Source of the DNA: Branchinecta lynchi
Lineage: Eukaryota > Arthropoda > Branchiopoda > Anostraca > Branchinectidae
NCBI GenBank assembly: GCA_023053575.1
Contig: JAKZAP010000007.1
Location: 27,367,464 to 27,431,463 of the forward strand
Direction: 5' to 3'
DNA length: 64,000 nt
Numbering within the stretch: position 1 is the first letter of the stretch; every line of letters begins with the position of its first letter. Shown piece by piece: positions 53,611 through 64,000 of this stretch. The position numbers were made by a program, and so were the translations under genes. The notes under the pieces were generated by a model, which did no database searches, was not told the origin of the DNA, and saw only the letters and a program-made list of their open reading frames with translations.

Positions 53611-56600
53611 ATGGCAGACATCGACGATTTATTCAGTCACTTTGATGAGGAGACGCCATCAGCTTTGCCTGTAGCTGTGGGGTGAGTATTGTTTCCTGTC
53701 TTGTGAAGAACAAAGAGCCAGGTCTAAGAATAACAGCCTATTATTTAAATAGGCTAAGCCTTTTCTTAAAAACTATGCTTAAAGCTTATCTAAAAAGCAA
53801 AGTTAGTTTTGTGTTATTTAACTGAATACACTGAATTATTTGGATTCTGCAAAGCGATTTTTTTCTTGCCACTAGTTATGACGCTCAGAATATCTGCAGC
53901 TATCCCCCGAATGCTGCCACAACAAAAATTATACTATAATGCCAGAAAATTTTAATCTCTACACAAACAAAGTTTTTCAGCGGGCAGTGATGAGTTTGCA
54001 ACGAATTGTCAGCTTAGCTTCAAACCTTATGTTTGATAGTAACATTATATGCAACTTGTTGCTTTGAAAGTAAGCTACAGGTATGGGTTTGTCTAGACGA
54101 AGAAGGTAATTAAGTGTGTAAACTATCATTTACAGGACGGAAACTGCCAAAGAGATATGTGAGAAATTGAAGAGAGAGCTTCAGGAAGAAGATGAGGAAG
54201 TCAACACAAAAGATGGGATAAAGAAGATGAAAGTTGACGATGCTGCAGAAATGGAAGAGGATGAAAGGTGGGATATTGTTACCATGACACCAATATCCTG
54301 ATCAGTTTTCTCATTCCCGCAATTGAGCAATTTATAGCTGACCAGAGTGCGAGGGAAAGAGAGAGATTTATTCTTAAATGGTATCTGTCACAGTTTATTC
54401 GCCAAATTCGACCTCTACGTCAACCATAATTCACTGGAAAACAAATATAATTAAATCATAATTTAATTAACAAGTTCAGAAAACGAAGTCGAAGAAAGTC
54501 GACAATAAAAATGACTATCTTTACTGGCGAATGTTCAGCTCAACAAAGATTGGAAGAAACTCCTTCGGCATCGTGATTTGTGGGGATGGGAGTCAATTTG
54601 GAAACTTCTTGGGACTTAGCGCTGTGACTTGCTGCGGACAGAGGATTAGGGTTTGGGGAGGATGGTACTCATTTTTGAACATTTTCAGTCTTATAAAAAT
54701 ACTCAGAATGAAGCCCGAAATGCTCCACGAGACATGCACACTCCAGTATTGGCCGGATAAATAAACAGTAAAGTCTAAGGTGTTTCTTGTGGGGGGGGGG
54801 CAATGTTTTCCCATAAGTTTTGGAAGGGGAACTGATAGGGAAGCTTGTTTGAGGATGTTTTAGACAAATTGTCAATGAGATTTCGTGAGGTATGGTCTTT
54901 TTGAACGAAGAGCATTATTTAGCTATTTAGAAAATAATTGAAGATTCTGGGAAGTCAACTTTCATCTTCGCCAAAGATGATAGTTATCTACATAAAGGTG
55001 TCTGCATCTGATAGGTATATAGATATGATAGATAGATAGATAAATCTTTTTATTTACCAAAAGCTTATCATGGCTCACGCCAGATTTGTTTGGTACAGTC
55101 ATGGATACAACTTATGAACACACACATAAATCATAATAGGCCTACGCATATAAGGCTACAATAGTCATAAATAACATTATAAGTTTAAACTAGCAGCTCA
55201 GCTTATGCTTCTTTACACAACTTTACAAATGAAGGGATAAAACTCTTTGCTAACCTCTGGTGGGCACATTTGATTGGCTGCAACTTTTCAACCGCAGTAG
55301 CTACATGGCGAGGGAGCCTTTTTGTTAGCGTTTCAGAAGGGAAAATATTTTTGTGGATGGAGTGATTCAGAGATTTGATGCCAAACCTCGTCCACAGTTT
55401 CAGCCTTCGTTCATGTAAGGAGGTGATTCCGAATTTACGTAGTAACTCTTCATAGGACCTCTCGGCAACCCTTAACGCTATGATTATAGCTCTTTTTTGA
55501 ATCTTTTCAATTCTGGCGGTCTGTCCAATCGTTAGGCCAAAATGCCAAACAGGGCATGTTCTAAATTTGGACGGATAAATGAAATGTAAATCCGGAACAG
55601 GTGTTTGCCTAAAACTCTACCTTACCTGTCCACGTCTACTAAACAAGCAATAAAATAGCGAAAACATGCATGGGCAAAGTACCGAAAAAATTCATCTCCC
55701 GAAAATTTGGAAGCATACAAACATGCCAGGAAAATGTGCAAAACGGCTGTCAACAAATGCATATCCAAGCACGAAGAATCCCTAGCGACTGAATCAAAAA
55801 CAAACCCAAAGAAATTCTGGCGGCACATATCATCCCTGAGACCAGTCCGGCGAAGTATTCCCCCCCTCCAAAGATGTGATGGTACCACCTATACAACCCC
55901 CCCCCGGAAATTGCAGAGTCCCTTAACCAGCAATTTGCCTCAGTTTACACTAACGATGTAGACGACAAAGACCTCCCCGAAACGACAAAATACCCAATCA
56001 CCACACCCATGGAAAAAATTGTTGTTTCGGAATCAGACGTCGAGAAGCGGCTTGCTGCCCTAGACCCCAATAAATCAAGAGGACCTGATGGGATACATCC
56101 AAGAACCGTGAAAGAGACCAGCTCTGTCCTAGCACCAATCTTAACAAGAATATTCCAACTGTCACTTGACCAAGGATTTGTACCTGAGGATTGGAAAATG
56201 GCCACTGTCACTCCCATTTACAAGAAAGGAAACAAAAACTCACCAGAGAATTACCGTCCAATCAGTTTGACCTCTGTTATTTCCAAAGTCATAGAAGGCA
56301 TTGTCAACAAAGAAATCACCCAGCACCTGACTGCAAATAAGATCATTCACCAAAGCCAACATGGCTTCATCTCTGGCAAGTCTGTAGACACCAACCTAAT
56401 AGAGTCTTATGAGATTGTCACTAACTTTCTGGAGCAAGCCATACCAGTTGATGTTGCACTACTAGACCAGGCAAAAGCGTTTGACAAGGTTAGCCACAGG
56501 AGGTTGCACATCAAGGTTGATGCATGCTCTATTCACCCACAAGTTGCAGATTGGGTGCAGAACTTCCTGACTGGACGTAAGCAGAGAGTCCGTGTCTTTG

Positions 56601-59600
56601 GGACGAGAGGTGAGGAGGTCCTATCATCAGAAGTTACAGTACTTAGTGGAGTACCGCAAGGGACGGTTCTAGGACCAACTCTCTTCAACATCTACATCAA
56701 CGATGCCCGTCAGCTGCTACAGAACCCCTTACCGCAATACACAGATGATTCTAAGCTAATTGCCAACGCTCTGACAAACACCCTTCAAGAGGATCTGGAC
56801 ACTCTAGCTGATTGGTCAAGTGACTGGAAACTGGAGTTCAACCCTGACAAATGCCGTATACTCCACTTCGGACATAATAATCCAAAACGACAATACCACA
56901 TGAGAAGACCCGGATCAGGCTTCCCAGTTCCAATCCCACCCACCTCAGAAGAGCGAGACCTCGGAGTCATTGTGGATGATCAACTGAAGTTCCATTCCCA
57001 CACCAAAAAGGTGGTGGCAAGCGCCAATCGGACTCTCGGGATGATCAAACGCTCAATTACATCACGCAAACCAGCCGTTATGATGAAGCTATACAAAGCC
57101 TTGGTCAGACCCAAATTGGAGAGCGGTAACGCCCTTGCCTCGCCCTTCTACAAACATGACAAGAAGCTCATCGAAGGCGTCCAGAGGCGAGCCACAAAAT
57201 CCATTCGTGGCCTCAAAACACTGCCTTATGAACAACGGCTGCAGAAACTAAAACTCCCAACACTAACTTACCGGCAGAAGAGGGGAGACATGCTACTTGT
57301 CTTCAAACTACTCAACTCTAATTGTCTCCCTTCCCTCTTCGCTCCTGACAGCAATTCACGGACTAGGGGCCACTCCCGGAAGTTGCTCCGAAAATTCTGC
57401 TCCTCTCGCGTTCGCCAACACTTCTTCAGCAATCGTGCTGTTCCTTTGTGGAACGGCCTGTCTGATTCAGCTGTGACTAGCGAAACACCTGAGGGGCTCA
57501 AAAAGCGACTCGACGAGGACTGGTGTGCGCAACCGTGGAAAGTGTACTGGAGTGCCCCAGCAACAGTGACCCGGAAATAAATGTACACCATCATCAACCG
57601 CAAGCGACTCATCGGGATTCAACATCCTTATTGCTTGCAAGTGCAATTTAAGGTAATTAAGGTAATTAGTGGGTGCCCAATGCCTGGACATGAGCTTAAG
57701 CATCTGAAGTCCGGCATTCCCTCGCTTTATCATGCCAGTCGTCTGTGCTTCCCATTTTAAATCTTGAGTTAAGATTATCCCCGGAAGTTTAATTTTTTCT
57801 ACTCGAAAGGTGGGATAAATTGATGTCGCATCTCATGACTAACTTTAGACTGTTGCTAACAGTTATAATATCAGAATTTTTTTAATTTTTAATTTTAATA
57901 ATTGTTTAATTTATTCTACTCTAAGGTGGGATAAATTGATGACGCATCTAATGACTAACTTTAGACTTTTGCTAACAGTTATCATATCAGAATTTTTGAA
58001 TTTTGAACCTTGTAGTCTGTAGGACCTTGCCATGCTTGCAAAATATTTTGTTCCCATCGTTTATCGTCATCATATTTGTAAAGCTGGTCAGGAGCATCCC
58101 CGGAGGAAATCTGGACTGCTTTCCTCCTTCGAATGGTTACCTGTAGAAGTTGAGACAGTTTGGAACAGACAAAGCTATTGCGTCAGTATTAGCCTACAAC
58201 TCGAAAATTCAGCATAGGACATTGAAAATGGAAGTCCCCATGGTTCTTCAGTTTATTCTGCACAAAATTTCATCTAGGAAAATGGTGGAATTTTTGCTAG
58301 CTACTTATCGCGCATCATAAGTAGCCTAATGCCAGGAGATACTTACTTACCAGAGATGGCTCTGAGGTGCTGAATTGAACGTTGTCGTGGCGCCGAGTTT
58401 AAAGACTTGGCTAGGCTGATCCATCCTAAGGAGGTTTTCGCGGCCTATAAAGTCAGAAAGCAAAGTCCAGATGACGTGCAAGTGGTTTTCGCGCTGCTTT
58501 GGCCGAACTTTCCGAATCGGTTTTCGAAATTTTGCAAGCGAAGCAGCCTTCTCGGAGGGATTCCAGGAAGTTAGTGGAAATCTCCACAGAAAAGCAGGAA
58601 TTTTGAAATCGTTTTGTTGGAACATATTAGGATGAAAAGAATGTCCAGTGAACCATATCTCGGCTTATTTATTCTAATAAGTTGCAATTCGTTATTTTCT
58701 CAGTCGTTTCAGCTTTCTGTGTTTTTTTGCGATCTGTTCATTTATTTATTTTAGGAGTATTGAACTAACCAGAAAAGCCGCTGATTCTTATTCAAGCCAG
58801 GAATGAGAATCTGCGAAAATGAATAGACGAAGGGACTAGAGAAAATGATTTGGTAAATTACTAGCATGCGTCCTTGAAACATAAATGAATGATTTATGAC
58901 GCACTGGCCAAGGGTGTAAGTTCAGTAGAAAAGGACACAGAAGTACCGTTGTAATACGGGGGTTGAAGGAAGATGCACCTTTGGCTTTTCGGTTCCGTAA
59001 TGTATTCGGTAGCGTGGGGAGGCTCGTGGGGTCTATCTCCTAGGGCGTTATAGAGTCAAACAAACTATAGTGCGAGTATAGGTTTAATAACATTTTCGAC
59101 TTACTCAATACATGGAGTGCATACACTGGTTCACTGGTCCTAGTCGACTTAATACATGGATAATTGTCCTTATATATCCTGGGCGAAGTCGAAAATACTG
59201 GCGCTTCGTAAGCAGTGCCACAAGCAATGTGAGAAAAGATTTCTTGTGATAAAAAGGCACTTGGCGGGAGTCCTTTGAATTGAATAATGATTCAAGGGAC
59301 TTCGCAGACTTGGTTATCTATTCGAGGGGAAAATCGGGGTCATCTTAGGGAGCGTTTAGATTCTTCTCAGTACACCGTCTTTTTTAGCCTTTTGAAGCTG
59401 GGACCTCAGATCGAAGTCCACTCGATTGAAGCTGCTGAATCCTGCACTCATGAAGTCGCCGTCAACCCAGATATTCCCTACACCCCGCTACGACCATTTG
59501 CCGGAATCCCTGCCAAAGAGTATCCATTCACGTTGGATCCTTTCCAGAGCGAGTCCATTAAATGTATCCAGAATAACCATTCTGTGCTTGTGTCGGCTCA

Positions 59601-59630
59601 CACGTCGGCGGGTAAAACCGTCGTTGCCGA
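53611..59630 (+). CDS. MTREX: MTREX (MTR4/SKIV2L2) exosome RNA helicase, first three exons
   Basis: Exon 1 (53611-53681) starts [12 protein letters not shown], like the acidic MTR4 N-terminus; exon 2 (54136-54267) encodes a charged K/E/D-rich stretch; exon 3 (59388-59630) encodes [16 protein letters not shown], then [11 protein letters not shown] and Walker [11 protein letters not shown]. These match the N-terminus and first RecA domain of MTR4, the DExH helicase that feeds RNA to the nuclear exosome (TRAMP/NEXT complexes). Donors are GTGAGT, GTGGGA and GTAAGT; acceptors are TTTACAG and CTTTTTTAG, and the codon phases agree across both junctions. Intron 1 is 454 bp, intron 2 is 5.1 kb and loaded with LINEs. 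The rest of the ~1,000-residue protein must lie beyond 64000. Confidence 0.85.
54268..55023. other. First part of MTREX intron 2, nothing coding
   Basis: AT-rich. A G run at 54792-54801. Short frames on both strands overlap and have no domain. Confidence 0.5.
55024..55612 (-). pseudogene. LINE family II C-terminal part (minus strand) with GATA tail
   Basis: Reading from 55575 leftward: C-P-V-W-H-F-G-L-T, then [27 protein letters not shown] and [12 protein letters not shown], the same order as the C-terminus at 43390-43727. Its 3' end is a GATAGATAGATAGATAAATC microsatellite at about 55027-55050, a typical LINE tail. The N-terminal continuation is found at 57613-57880 after the inserted LINE. 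Confidence 0.75.
55613..57612 (+). mobile_element. 5'-truncated CR1-like LINE inserted in the family II LINE
   Basis: It starts in the linker between endonuclease and RT and ends in AAGGTAATTAAGGTAATTA, a short repeat tail typical of CR1-like elements. It splits the minus-strand LINE precisely: its left flank ends that copy's W-H-F-G-L segment and its right flank begins at [10 protein letters not shown]. Both lie in MTREX intron 2. Confidence 0.75.
55704..57580 (+). pseudogene. CR1-like LINE ORF2: linker, RT and C-terminal domain
   Basis: The linker frame (to about 55905; [18 protein letters not shown]) shifts in a C run near 55899-55907. The 523-residue frame 56009-57580 then carries the whole [12 protein letters not shown] (about 56078), V-T-P-I-Y-K-K-G (about 56209), [22 protein letters not shown] (about 56461), [11 protein letters not shown], palm Y-T-D-D-S-K (about 56738) and a C-terminal domain with [10 protein letters not shown]. 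The RT is uninterrupted, so this copy is young, but it lacks an endonuclease and is frame-broken upstream. The palm has T where A is usual. Confidence 0.8.
57613..57885 (-). pseudogene. LINE family II, N-terminal side of the split copy (minus strand)
   Basis: Reading leftward from about 57805: [21 protein letters not shown], then [16 protein letters not shown], matching 43195-43325. It is the other half of the copy at 55024-55612. Confidence 0.75.
57803..58005. repeat. Tandem duplication, ~112-bp unit
   Basis: GGTGGGATAAATTGATG ... CTAACAGTTATAATATCAG at 57806-57873 recurs at 57924-57990 with a few changes. It lies at the broken upstream edge of the minus-strand LINE. Confidence 0.8.
58006..59387. 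other. End of MTREX intron 2, no other gene seen
   Basis: Short frames at 58032-58217 (+) and 58347-58625 (-) have no domain. The frame that begins at 59287 is intron sequence read into exon 3. Confidence 0.5.
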
Positions 59631-60223
59631 GTAAGTAGTCCATTAGTCACTTTGAATTTAAAGGACCTGTCTTACCTATAATACTAACGCAACCTACTTC
59701 TATACTCACTCCAGATGTTTCTAAACCTGGAGACCCCAATTTCGTACGGTAAATTCTAACCCCTCTAACAAAACCATGCTGATTTTCTCACTTGCCGTGT
59801 TTTGCTAGCTTCGATGTGTATCACGCTGTCGACGGTTGTCTGCGAGAAGTTTTTCCATCAGAAAAACCGGTTATGTAAATTTTTTCGCTGTAGGTCAACG
59901 GGTCTTGGAAAAGGCTTAAAACAACCAAAAACCGTGGGTTATTTGTTGAAAGTACAGCCTGTTTTAAAGTATTCAAACATATTAAAATACTGTAAGTTGA
60001 AGAGTAAATAGTGCGAGGGGTCCTTTGAACGAAAAACTAACAGTTGGTGCTGGGAGTGAGCTTACCTTGAATCTGCAAAACTGTTTTTTCAACGTTTTTT
60101 TTTTTTTTTAACGTTTAATTTTTAACGTTTATCTTATTATAAGGTTTATTTGCGTGGTTGATATTCAAAGACTTAAAGTTTAACAGAAAAGGGCTGAGAT
60201 AAGACATTCTACTTACTTACTTA
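59631..60223. other. Start of MTREX intron 3, nothing coding
   Basis: After GTAAGT at 59631 no further exon with RecA1 motifs (such as DExH) is visible up to the end of the window. Confidence 0.5.
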
Positions 60224-60528
60224 GAGTGTGTTCCACCCTACTTACCGTAGTTACTACGCATGGTGTCACGAATTTTGGCTTTGTAGCTTCAAGGTTGGAA
60301 CTTATTTTCTATTTTCGCCGATATATCACTCCAAGGTGTAATCCAGCCAATCACGTTACTGAGATCCGTAGTTACCACGCTTACTACGCTCCCTAGCATG
60401 GTAAGCAAATAGTTATTATTAATTACTATTTCCGAGAACGTTGGAACGGTCAGCGTAGTAACTTTTCGTGAGGTTGGAACGGAATTAGTAACTAACAGTT
60501 ACTATTGTTAGAAGGCAGGAACACGCTC
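60224..60528. mobile_element. Harbinger/ISL2EU-like MITE, 305 bp
   Basis: TIRs GAGTGTGTTCC and GGAACACGCTC, flanked by TTA on both sides (60221-60223 and 60529-60531), the three-base target duplication of the PIF/Harbinger superfamily. Inside are TACTACGC/GCGTAGTA words in both orientations. It has no transposase. A fragment of the same family is at 7038-7135. Confidence 0.7.
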
Positions 60529-60644
60529 TTAAATTTGGCGTGAAGAATTTACGCTGTGGGGGCTGCCGCAGATAGTCTCAACATCATAACCGGAGCAGAT
60601 ACTGGAACAAAAAAACAAAAAATATATTTGACGGTGCAAAACGG

Positions 60645-61030
60645 TTAAGTCAGCTACATTTTATTAGAGCTATGTTTTGGTCCTTCTTGGCAAGGGTCCT
60701 CTTCAGGCTGAAGCTGGAAAATAAGCTTGTGGAAAAACAAATAAAGATTCTTCCTTAAATGTCGGATTTTATCCAAAATGCACAAGAATCTCTACCCTTT
60801 CGGCGACCCAATCAAAGAGCAAAAACAGCAGCGTCTCCAGAATGAAATCGCAGTCCAAGCATTATCTCCAACAAGTTTTCAGAGAAGAGGTTCACAAAAT
60901 AAGATATTTAAGGAAGAATCTTTAATTGTTTTTCCACAAGTTTATTTTCCAGCTCGAGAGGATAGAGCCTGAAGGGGACCCTTGCCAAGAAGGGCCGAAA
61001 TATAGCTCTAGTAAAATGTAGCTGACTTAT
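60645..61030. mobile_element. Foldback element with hammerhead-like arms
   Basis: The left arm (GCTACATTTTATTAGAGC ... TTGGCAAGGGTCCTCTTCAGG, 60652-60720) is repeated in inverse at 60943-61030. Each arm holds, in opposite orientations, CTGAAGA/GG-stem-GAAA sequences like those in the B units. The loop includes an open frame at 60778-60972 that I do not assign. Confidence 0.6.
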
Positions 61031-61315
61031 CCGTTTCGCACCTTCAAATATGATTCGCAGTCAGCTTGAGCTGAAGGATTATCTATAGTAAAAAAATCCC
61101 TTTGCAGAATCCAAATAATTTAGTGTATTCAATTAAATGACATAACAATAAGTTGGCTTTTCAGTTAAACTTTAAGAAGTTGCAGCGCACCCGACGAAGA
61201 CAGATATATCTAGACTAGTATCGAAAAAGAACCCGGAAAACAAATAACTTCGATATTCCTTCAGTATTTCCGCGAATCATATATAGAAACGGCATACAAC
61301 GCGTGAGTCAGCTAA

Positions 61316-61348
61316 GATCGGCCCTTCTTGGCAAGGGTCCTCGTCAGG
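61316..61348 (-). repeat. Third copy of the CTGANGA...GGGCC motif
   Basis: On the minus strand CTGACGAGGACCC ... AAGGGCCGATC: the first core half and the stem are kept, but GAAA has become GATC. It lies 290 bp right of the foldback element. Confidence 0.5.
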
Positions 61349-61412
61349 CCTTAGCTGGAAGATATGAACGTCCAATACATCCTGACGGAGATTTTACACA
61401 CAAGTAATTATA

Positions 61413-62339
61413 CCGTGTTCTTCAAAACTGTACTAACCGACAAATTTTTGAAAACAGAGTTAAAGCACAATGGACACTTCTAATGCTTTATTTTGTATTA
61501 AATGCTTCACAAATAAACATTTCCAACTTCCTTTAGAAGGCGCTACGAAAATCGGCCGTTTTCTTGTTATCCGTTGTCTTTACCTCTCTGGCATTTCCGC
61601 GATCCAAATATTAGGAGCTGTGATTTCGTGGCACAAAATTCAAAACTCCCAGCAATGCTTGATAGAAAAGGATATATTTAAGATGTCACCAATAAGTCAA
61701 GCCGCAGATGCAGTTTACCTGATTGTTCTAGTGTGTCATCAGAAGTTCCATGTTTTAAGTGCCTATTAAAAGTTTTTCTTTGTGGAATAGTTTTTTGAAT
61801 TTTGATTAACTTGCTTCATAAAATGACCACAGTATGCAAAAAGCTTATAAAAAATAACATAGCTACTAAAATCATTCAAAAACAAATATCCTATTCAAAT
61901 CTGAATTAGACAAGCTGATTTATGCATAAAATAAAGATCTACTAAGTGTTCTAAGAAACATCACTTTCATCTTTGTCCAAGCTAGTAAATTGAGCATGTA
62001 CTGGCCCAAAAAATTACGCTTTGAAACATCAAAAAGAGGAAACTGTTGAAAAAGCTGCTGAGCTAGGGGGTAAGCATTGTTCCTAGGTTGTTACAGAGTG
62101 GGATTGGGGTAGTTTGATCTGCCCATTGAACTTTAACTATACCATTGGAACTATGGAAGAACATAGCTGATTTGGTATCTGTTAAATTTTGCTAGGTGTT
62201 AAATGACGACATCAGCACCATCTAACAGGTAGATTAGTTTTTAACTTTCTGAGTTCCTACTTTCTTCACATAGATGGCATACACAAAACTGGGCCCAAAA
62301 ATTACGAAAATGTTGTTAGCACAGTTTTGAAGAACACGG
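61413..62339. mobile_element. TA-flanked non-autonomous TIR element, 927 bp
   Basis: 25-bp TIRs with one mismatch, beginning CCGTGTTCTTCAAAACTGT, are flanked by TA on both sides (61411-61412 and 62340-62341). TA target sites are typical of Tc1/mariner. The interior has an open frame at 61470-61769 without the DDE signature, so I regard it as non-autonomous. Confidence 0.75.
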
Positions 62340-62371
62340 TACAATTTAAGGACGTGAGGAATTAGGGTTCC

Positions 62372-62636
62372 GGATGAAAAATTTTCGAGAATTAGTCGTA
62401 TGGAGTTGTTCGTAAAAGTAGCATGCAGTAGTAACTGTTGCCACTGCCTGCTACTAGCATACTGGATGCTACTACAAGATTGGATGCTATCGGATACTAC
62501 TGCTTAAGATTAACCCAGCCGGAGGCATGTTAAATCAGAGTATATACTACTATATGTCAATACATGGAACTTTTTCGTACAGCTACCATACGACTGGACA
62601 GTCAAAGAATTTTTCAATTTTCATCCGGTTGTGGAC
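62372..62636. mobile_element. Short foldback element
   Basis: CCGGATGAAAAATTTTCGAG ... TCGTATGG (62372-62404) is matched in inverse by CCATACGACTGG ... CAATTTTCATCCGG (62588-62632). The interior repeats GCTACT/AGTAGC words. Arms are imperfect. Confidence 0.6.
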
Positions 62637-63241
62637 TTAGAGACTGAATTGTCAGCACTTGGTAACTTCTAAGAAGCTGGCCGAACTGCAAGTCGTCGGA
62701 TACGTTTTCCCCACTCCTTTTGTTCGACTACAGCATCCGAGTAAATTGTGATCAAGTGAGATGCTGAAGGCCCCCAGCTTTTACACAAAACAAGCCTCAT
62801 ATCCTATTGGTTGACTTTTGCAACTTCGAGTTAAAGCCTGTTTTCCGTATTGGTCGGTATTTTCACATTGACATAGAACCGTTTTCGTTGGGTATGGTGC
62901 AACCTCTCTTTAGATAGATAGATAGATAGATATCGCTTTTATTCTGCTCGAACAATTATGGTAAATCCAAATTTGTCGAAATCGTCAATATATACCAATG
63001 TGTACACTAATAAAAAATAAAAAAAATTTACGAAAGACGGTATAAACGTCTTTTCATACCGTACGTGGTCACATTTTACCTGTTGGAGCTTTTGGGTCGC
63101 CCCGGAGGCCGCTCTTGAAGATCGTTCGCGATCAGTCTGAAATGGTGGCGGAAGTATATACTATACGGAAGTATATACGTATATGGATAGGGTGCTGAAG
63201 CATTTTGATGGCAACATACCACCTCTCTTTAATCTGTACTG
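62637..63241. other. No gene; TAGA microsatellite near 62912
   Basis: TAGATAGATAGATAGATAGA lies at about 62911-62932, like the tail of the minus-strand LINE at 55.0 kb. The adjacent sequence (ATCGCTTTTATTCTG) differs, and no protein block was found beside it. Confidence 0.4.
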
Positions 63242-63504
63242 CGCTATTTCCCTCTTCTTAAGTGCGTAAATGTAATTCCATCATTAATTTATTCCCGGAT
63301 GATGTGAAATTGCCTGCTTATGAGACCCGATCGGCTTCGAAAATACGCCAGCCTCTAATCATCACTGAGAGGTCTCGATTTTCGATAAGGAATAAATTTA
63401 TTGGACTTTGGAACAAGTTTAAAGACCTTTTTGAACAGGACCGATCAGTGATCACTTTGAAAAAGAAACTCATCTGTTGGCAGAATGCTGATATTAAAAT
63501 ATGA
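63242..63504 (+). pseudogene. LINE ORF2 C-terminal fragment
   Basis: The frame reads S-R-F-S-I-R-N-K-F-I-G-L-W-N-K-F and then V-I-T-L-K-K-K-L-I-C. The pattern of an aromatic/basic stretch, L-W-N, and a final F/L-K-K-K-L is common at the end of jockey/RTE-type ORF2 proteins. The rest of the element is not present. Confidence 0.4.
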
Positions 63505-64000
63505 TGTGTTCCCATTTGTGCTATCCCGGCAAATTCCCAACCCTTAATTATTAATTTTGTTTTAGAAAAAAGTTAGCGTTCTTTCAGCTTAGGCCACGGC
63601 TTGGTGTTATTATTACTTATTTTTTCTTTTATCGTGTGGAGAGTTTGGTATGGCTTGTGTAAGTTATACGGAATGGAACGAGTCTTTCTTTCTTTTGTGT
63701 GCGTATTTACAGAGGAACGACTCATTTATACTATGTGCATATAGTCAGTGTTCAAAATGGGGCCGAGCTAACGAGCTCGTATCCCTGCCGGCCACCAGTG
63801 ATCAAAATATATTGTCACGAAGTAATTTCGAAATTAAAGGACCTGAACCCGAATCATCATCATAGCAATAAATTGTAATTTTTCCAACTCGTTCAAATTA
63901 ATGAGCTAGGTATCATCAGAATGTTCTGTAGCACAGTGCAGGCGGACAGTTTGGTTTGCTATTCACTGGCATTTCTAACAGTTATAATCTAAGAACGATC
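63505..64000. other. Window end, no supported gene
   Basis: A frame at 63650-63865 has a duplicated S-F-F-L-L-C-A-Y / S-F-I-L-C-A-Y motif from a short tandem repeat, and no domain. Confidence 0.35.

Noticed and set aside
1..64000. tRNA or rRNA genes
   Set aside because: I saw no cloverleaf with A- and B-box sequences and no rRNA signatures by reading; a tRNAscan-SE/Infernal scan would be needed to exclude degenerate ones.

Overview
The window is eukaryotic, and more precisely metazoan. It contains the first exons of a spliced MTREX (MTR4) RNA-helicase gene with GT-AG introns, a broken exon of a KMT5A-like SET-domain methyltransferase, and a dense mixture of animal transposon classes: several non-LTR LINE families, a Gmr1-like Ty3/gypsy LTR element, errantivirus-type Env remnants, and hAT, Harbinger-like and TA-flanked MITEs. 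I lean towards a cnidarian or another marine invertebrate, but the sequence alone does not settle the species. There are no operons, no prokaryotic genes and no CRISPR arrays.

Layout. 1-2.1 kb holds tandem repeats. 2.3-4.7 kb is a decayed KMT5A-like gene with duplicated upstream exons. 4.7-8.9 kb is mostly non-coding with MITE fragments. 8.9-17.7 kb is the most unusual part: an 8.6-kb block (9005-17592) interrupts a LINE reverse-transcriptase frame and is flanked by a 99-bp direct repeat. It is a head-to-tail array of two related unit types. The ~1.5-kb A units have no convincing protein. The ~2.9-kb B units carry a spliced ORF of unknown function followed by a short ORF that resembles the region upstream of the RT domain in Penelope-like elements (PLEs). 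Each unit ends in the same 19-nt hairpin, and the A and B types share an RNA-like three-way junction with different helix sequences. I regard this as the best candidate for an undescribed system: a non-autonomous, probably PLE-derived, tandemly arranged element.

17.7-22.1 kb holds LINE debris and a truncated retrotransposon fragment in which protease runs straight into the integrase zinc finger. 26.16-33.02 kb is a complete-bordered Gmr1-like LTR element (383-bp LTRs, 5-bp target duplication GTAGG) with pol order protease-integrase-RT-RNase H, and downstream an extra ORF that starts with what looks like a second, vestigial integrase zinc finger. It is inactivated by several frameshifts. 35-40 kb has a minus-strand RT remnant and several foldback/TIR elements. 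40.5-47.4 kb has two Env-like remnants separated by a decayed LINE, the second with a 550-bp tandem duplication and an associated poly(A) tract. 50.08-53.26 kb is a nest of TIR elements with a hAT-like MITE inside. From 53.6 kb to the right end lies MTREX: three exons are visible, and intron 2 (5.1 kb) contains one LINE inserted into another, opposite-strand LINE. Intron 3 runs off the window and carries at least three more TIR/foldback elements.

Only MTREX looks like a functioning host gene here. All frame and homology calls were made by reading the sequence; no database search was run.
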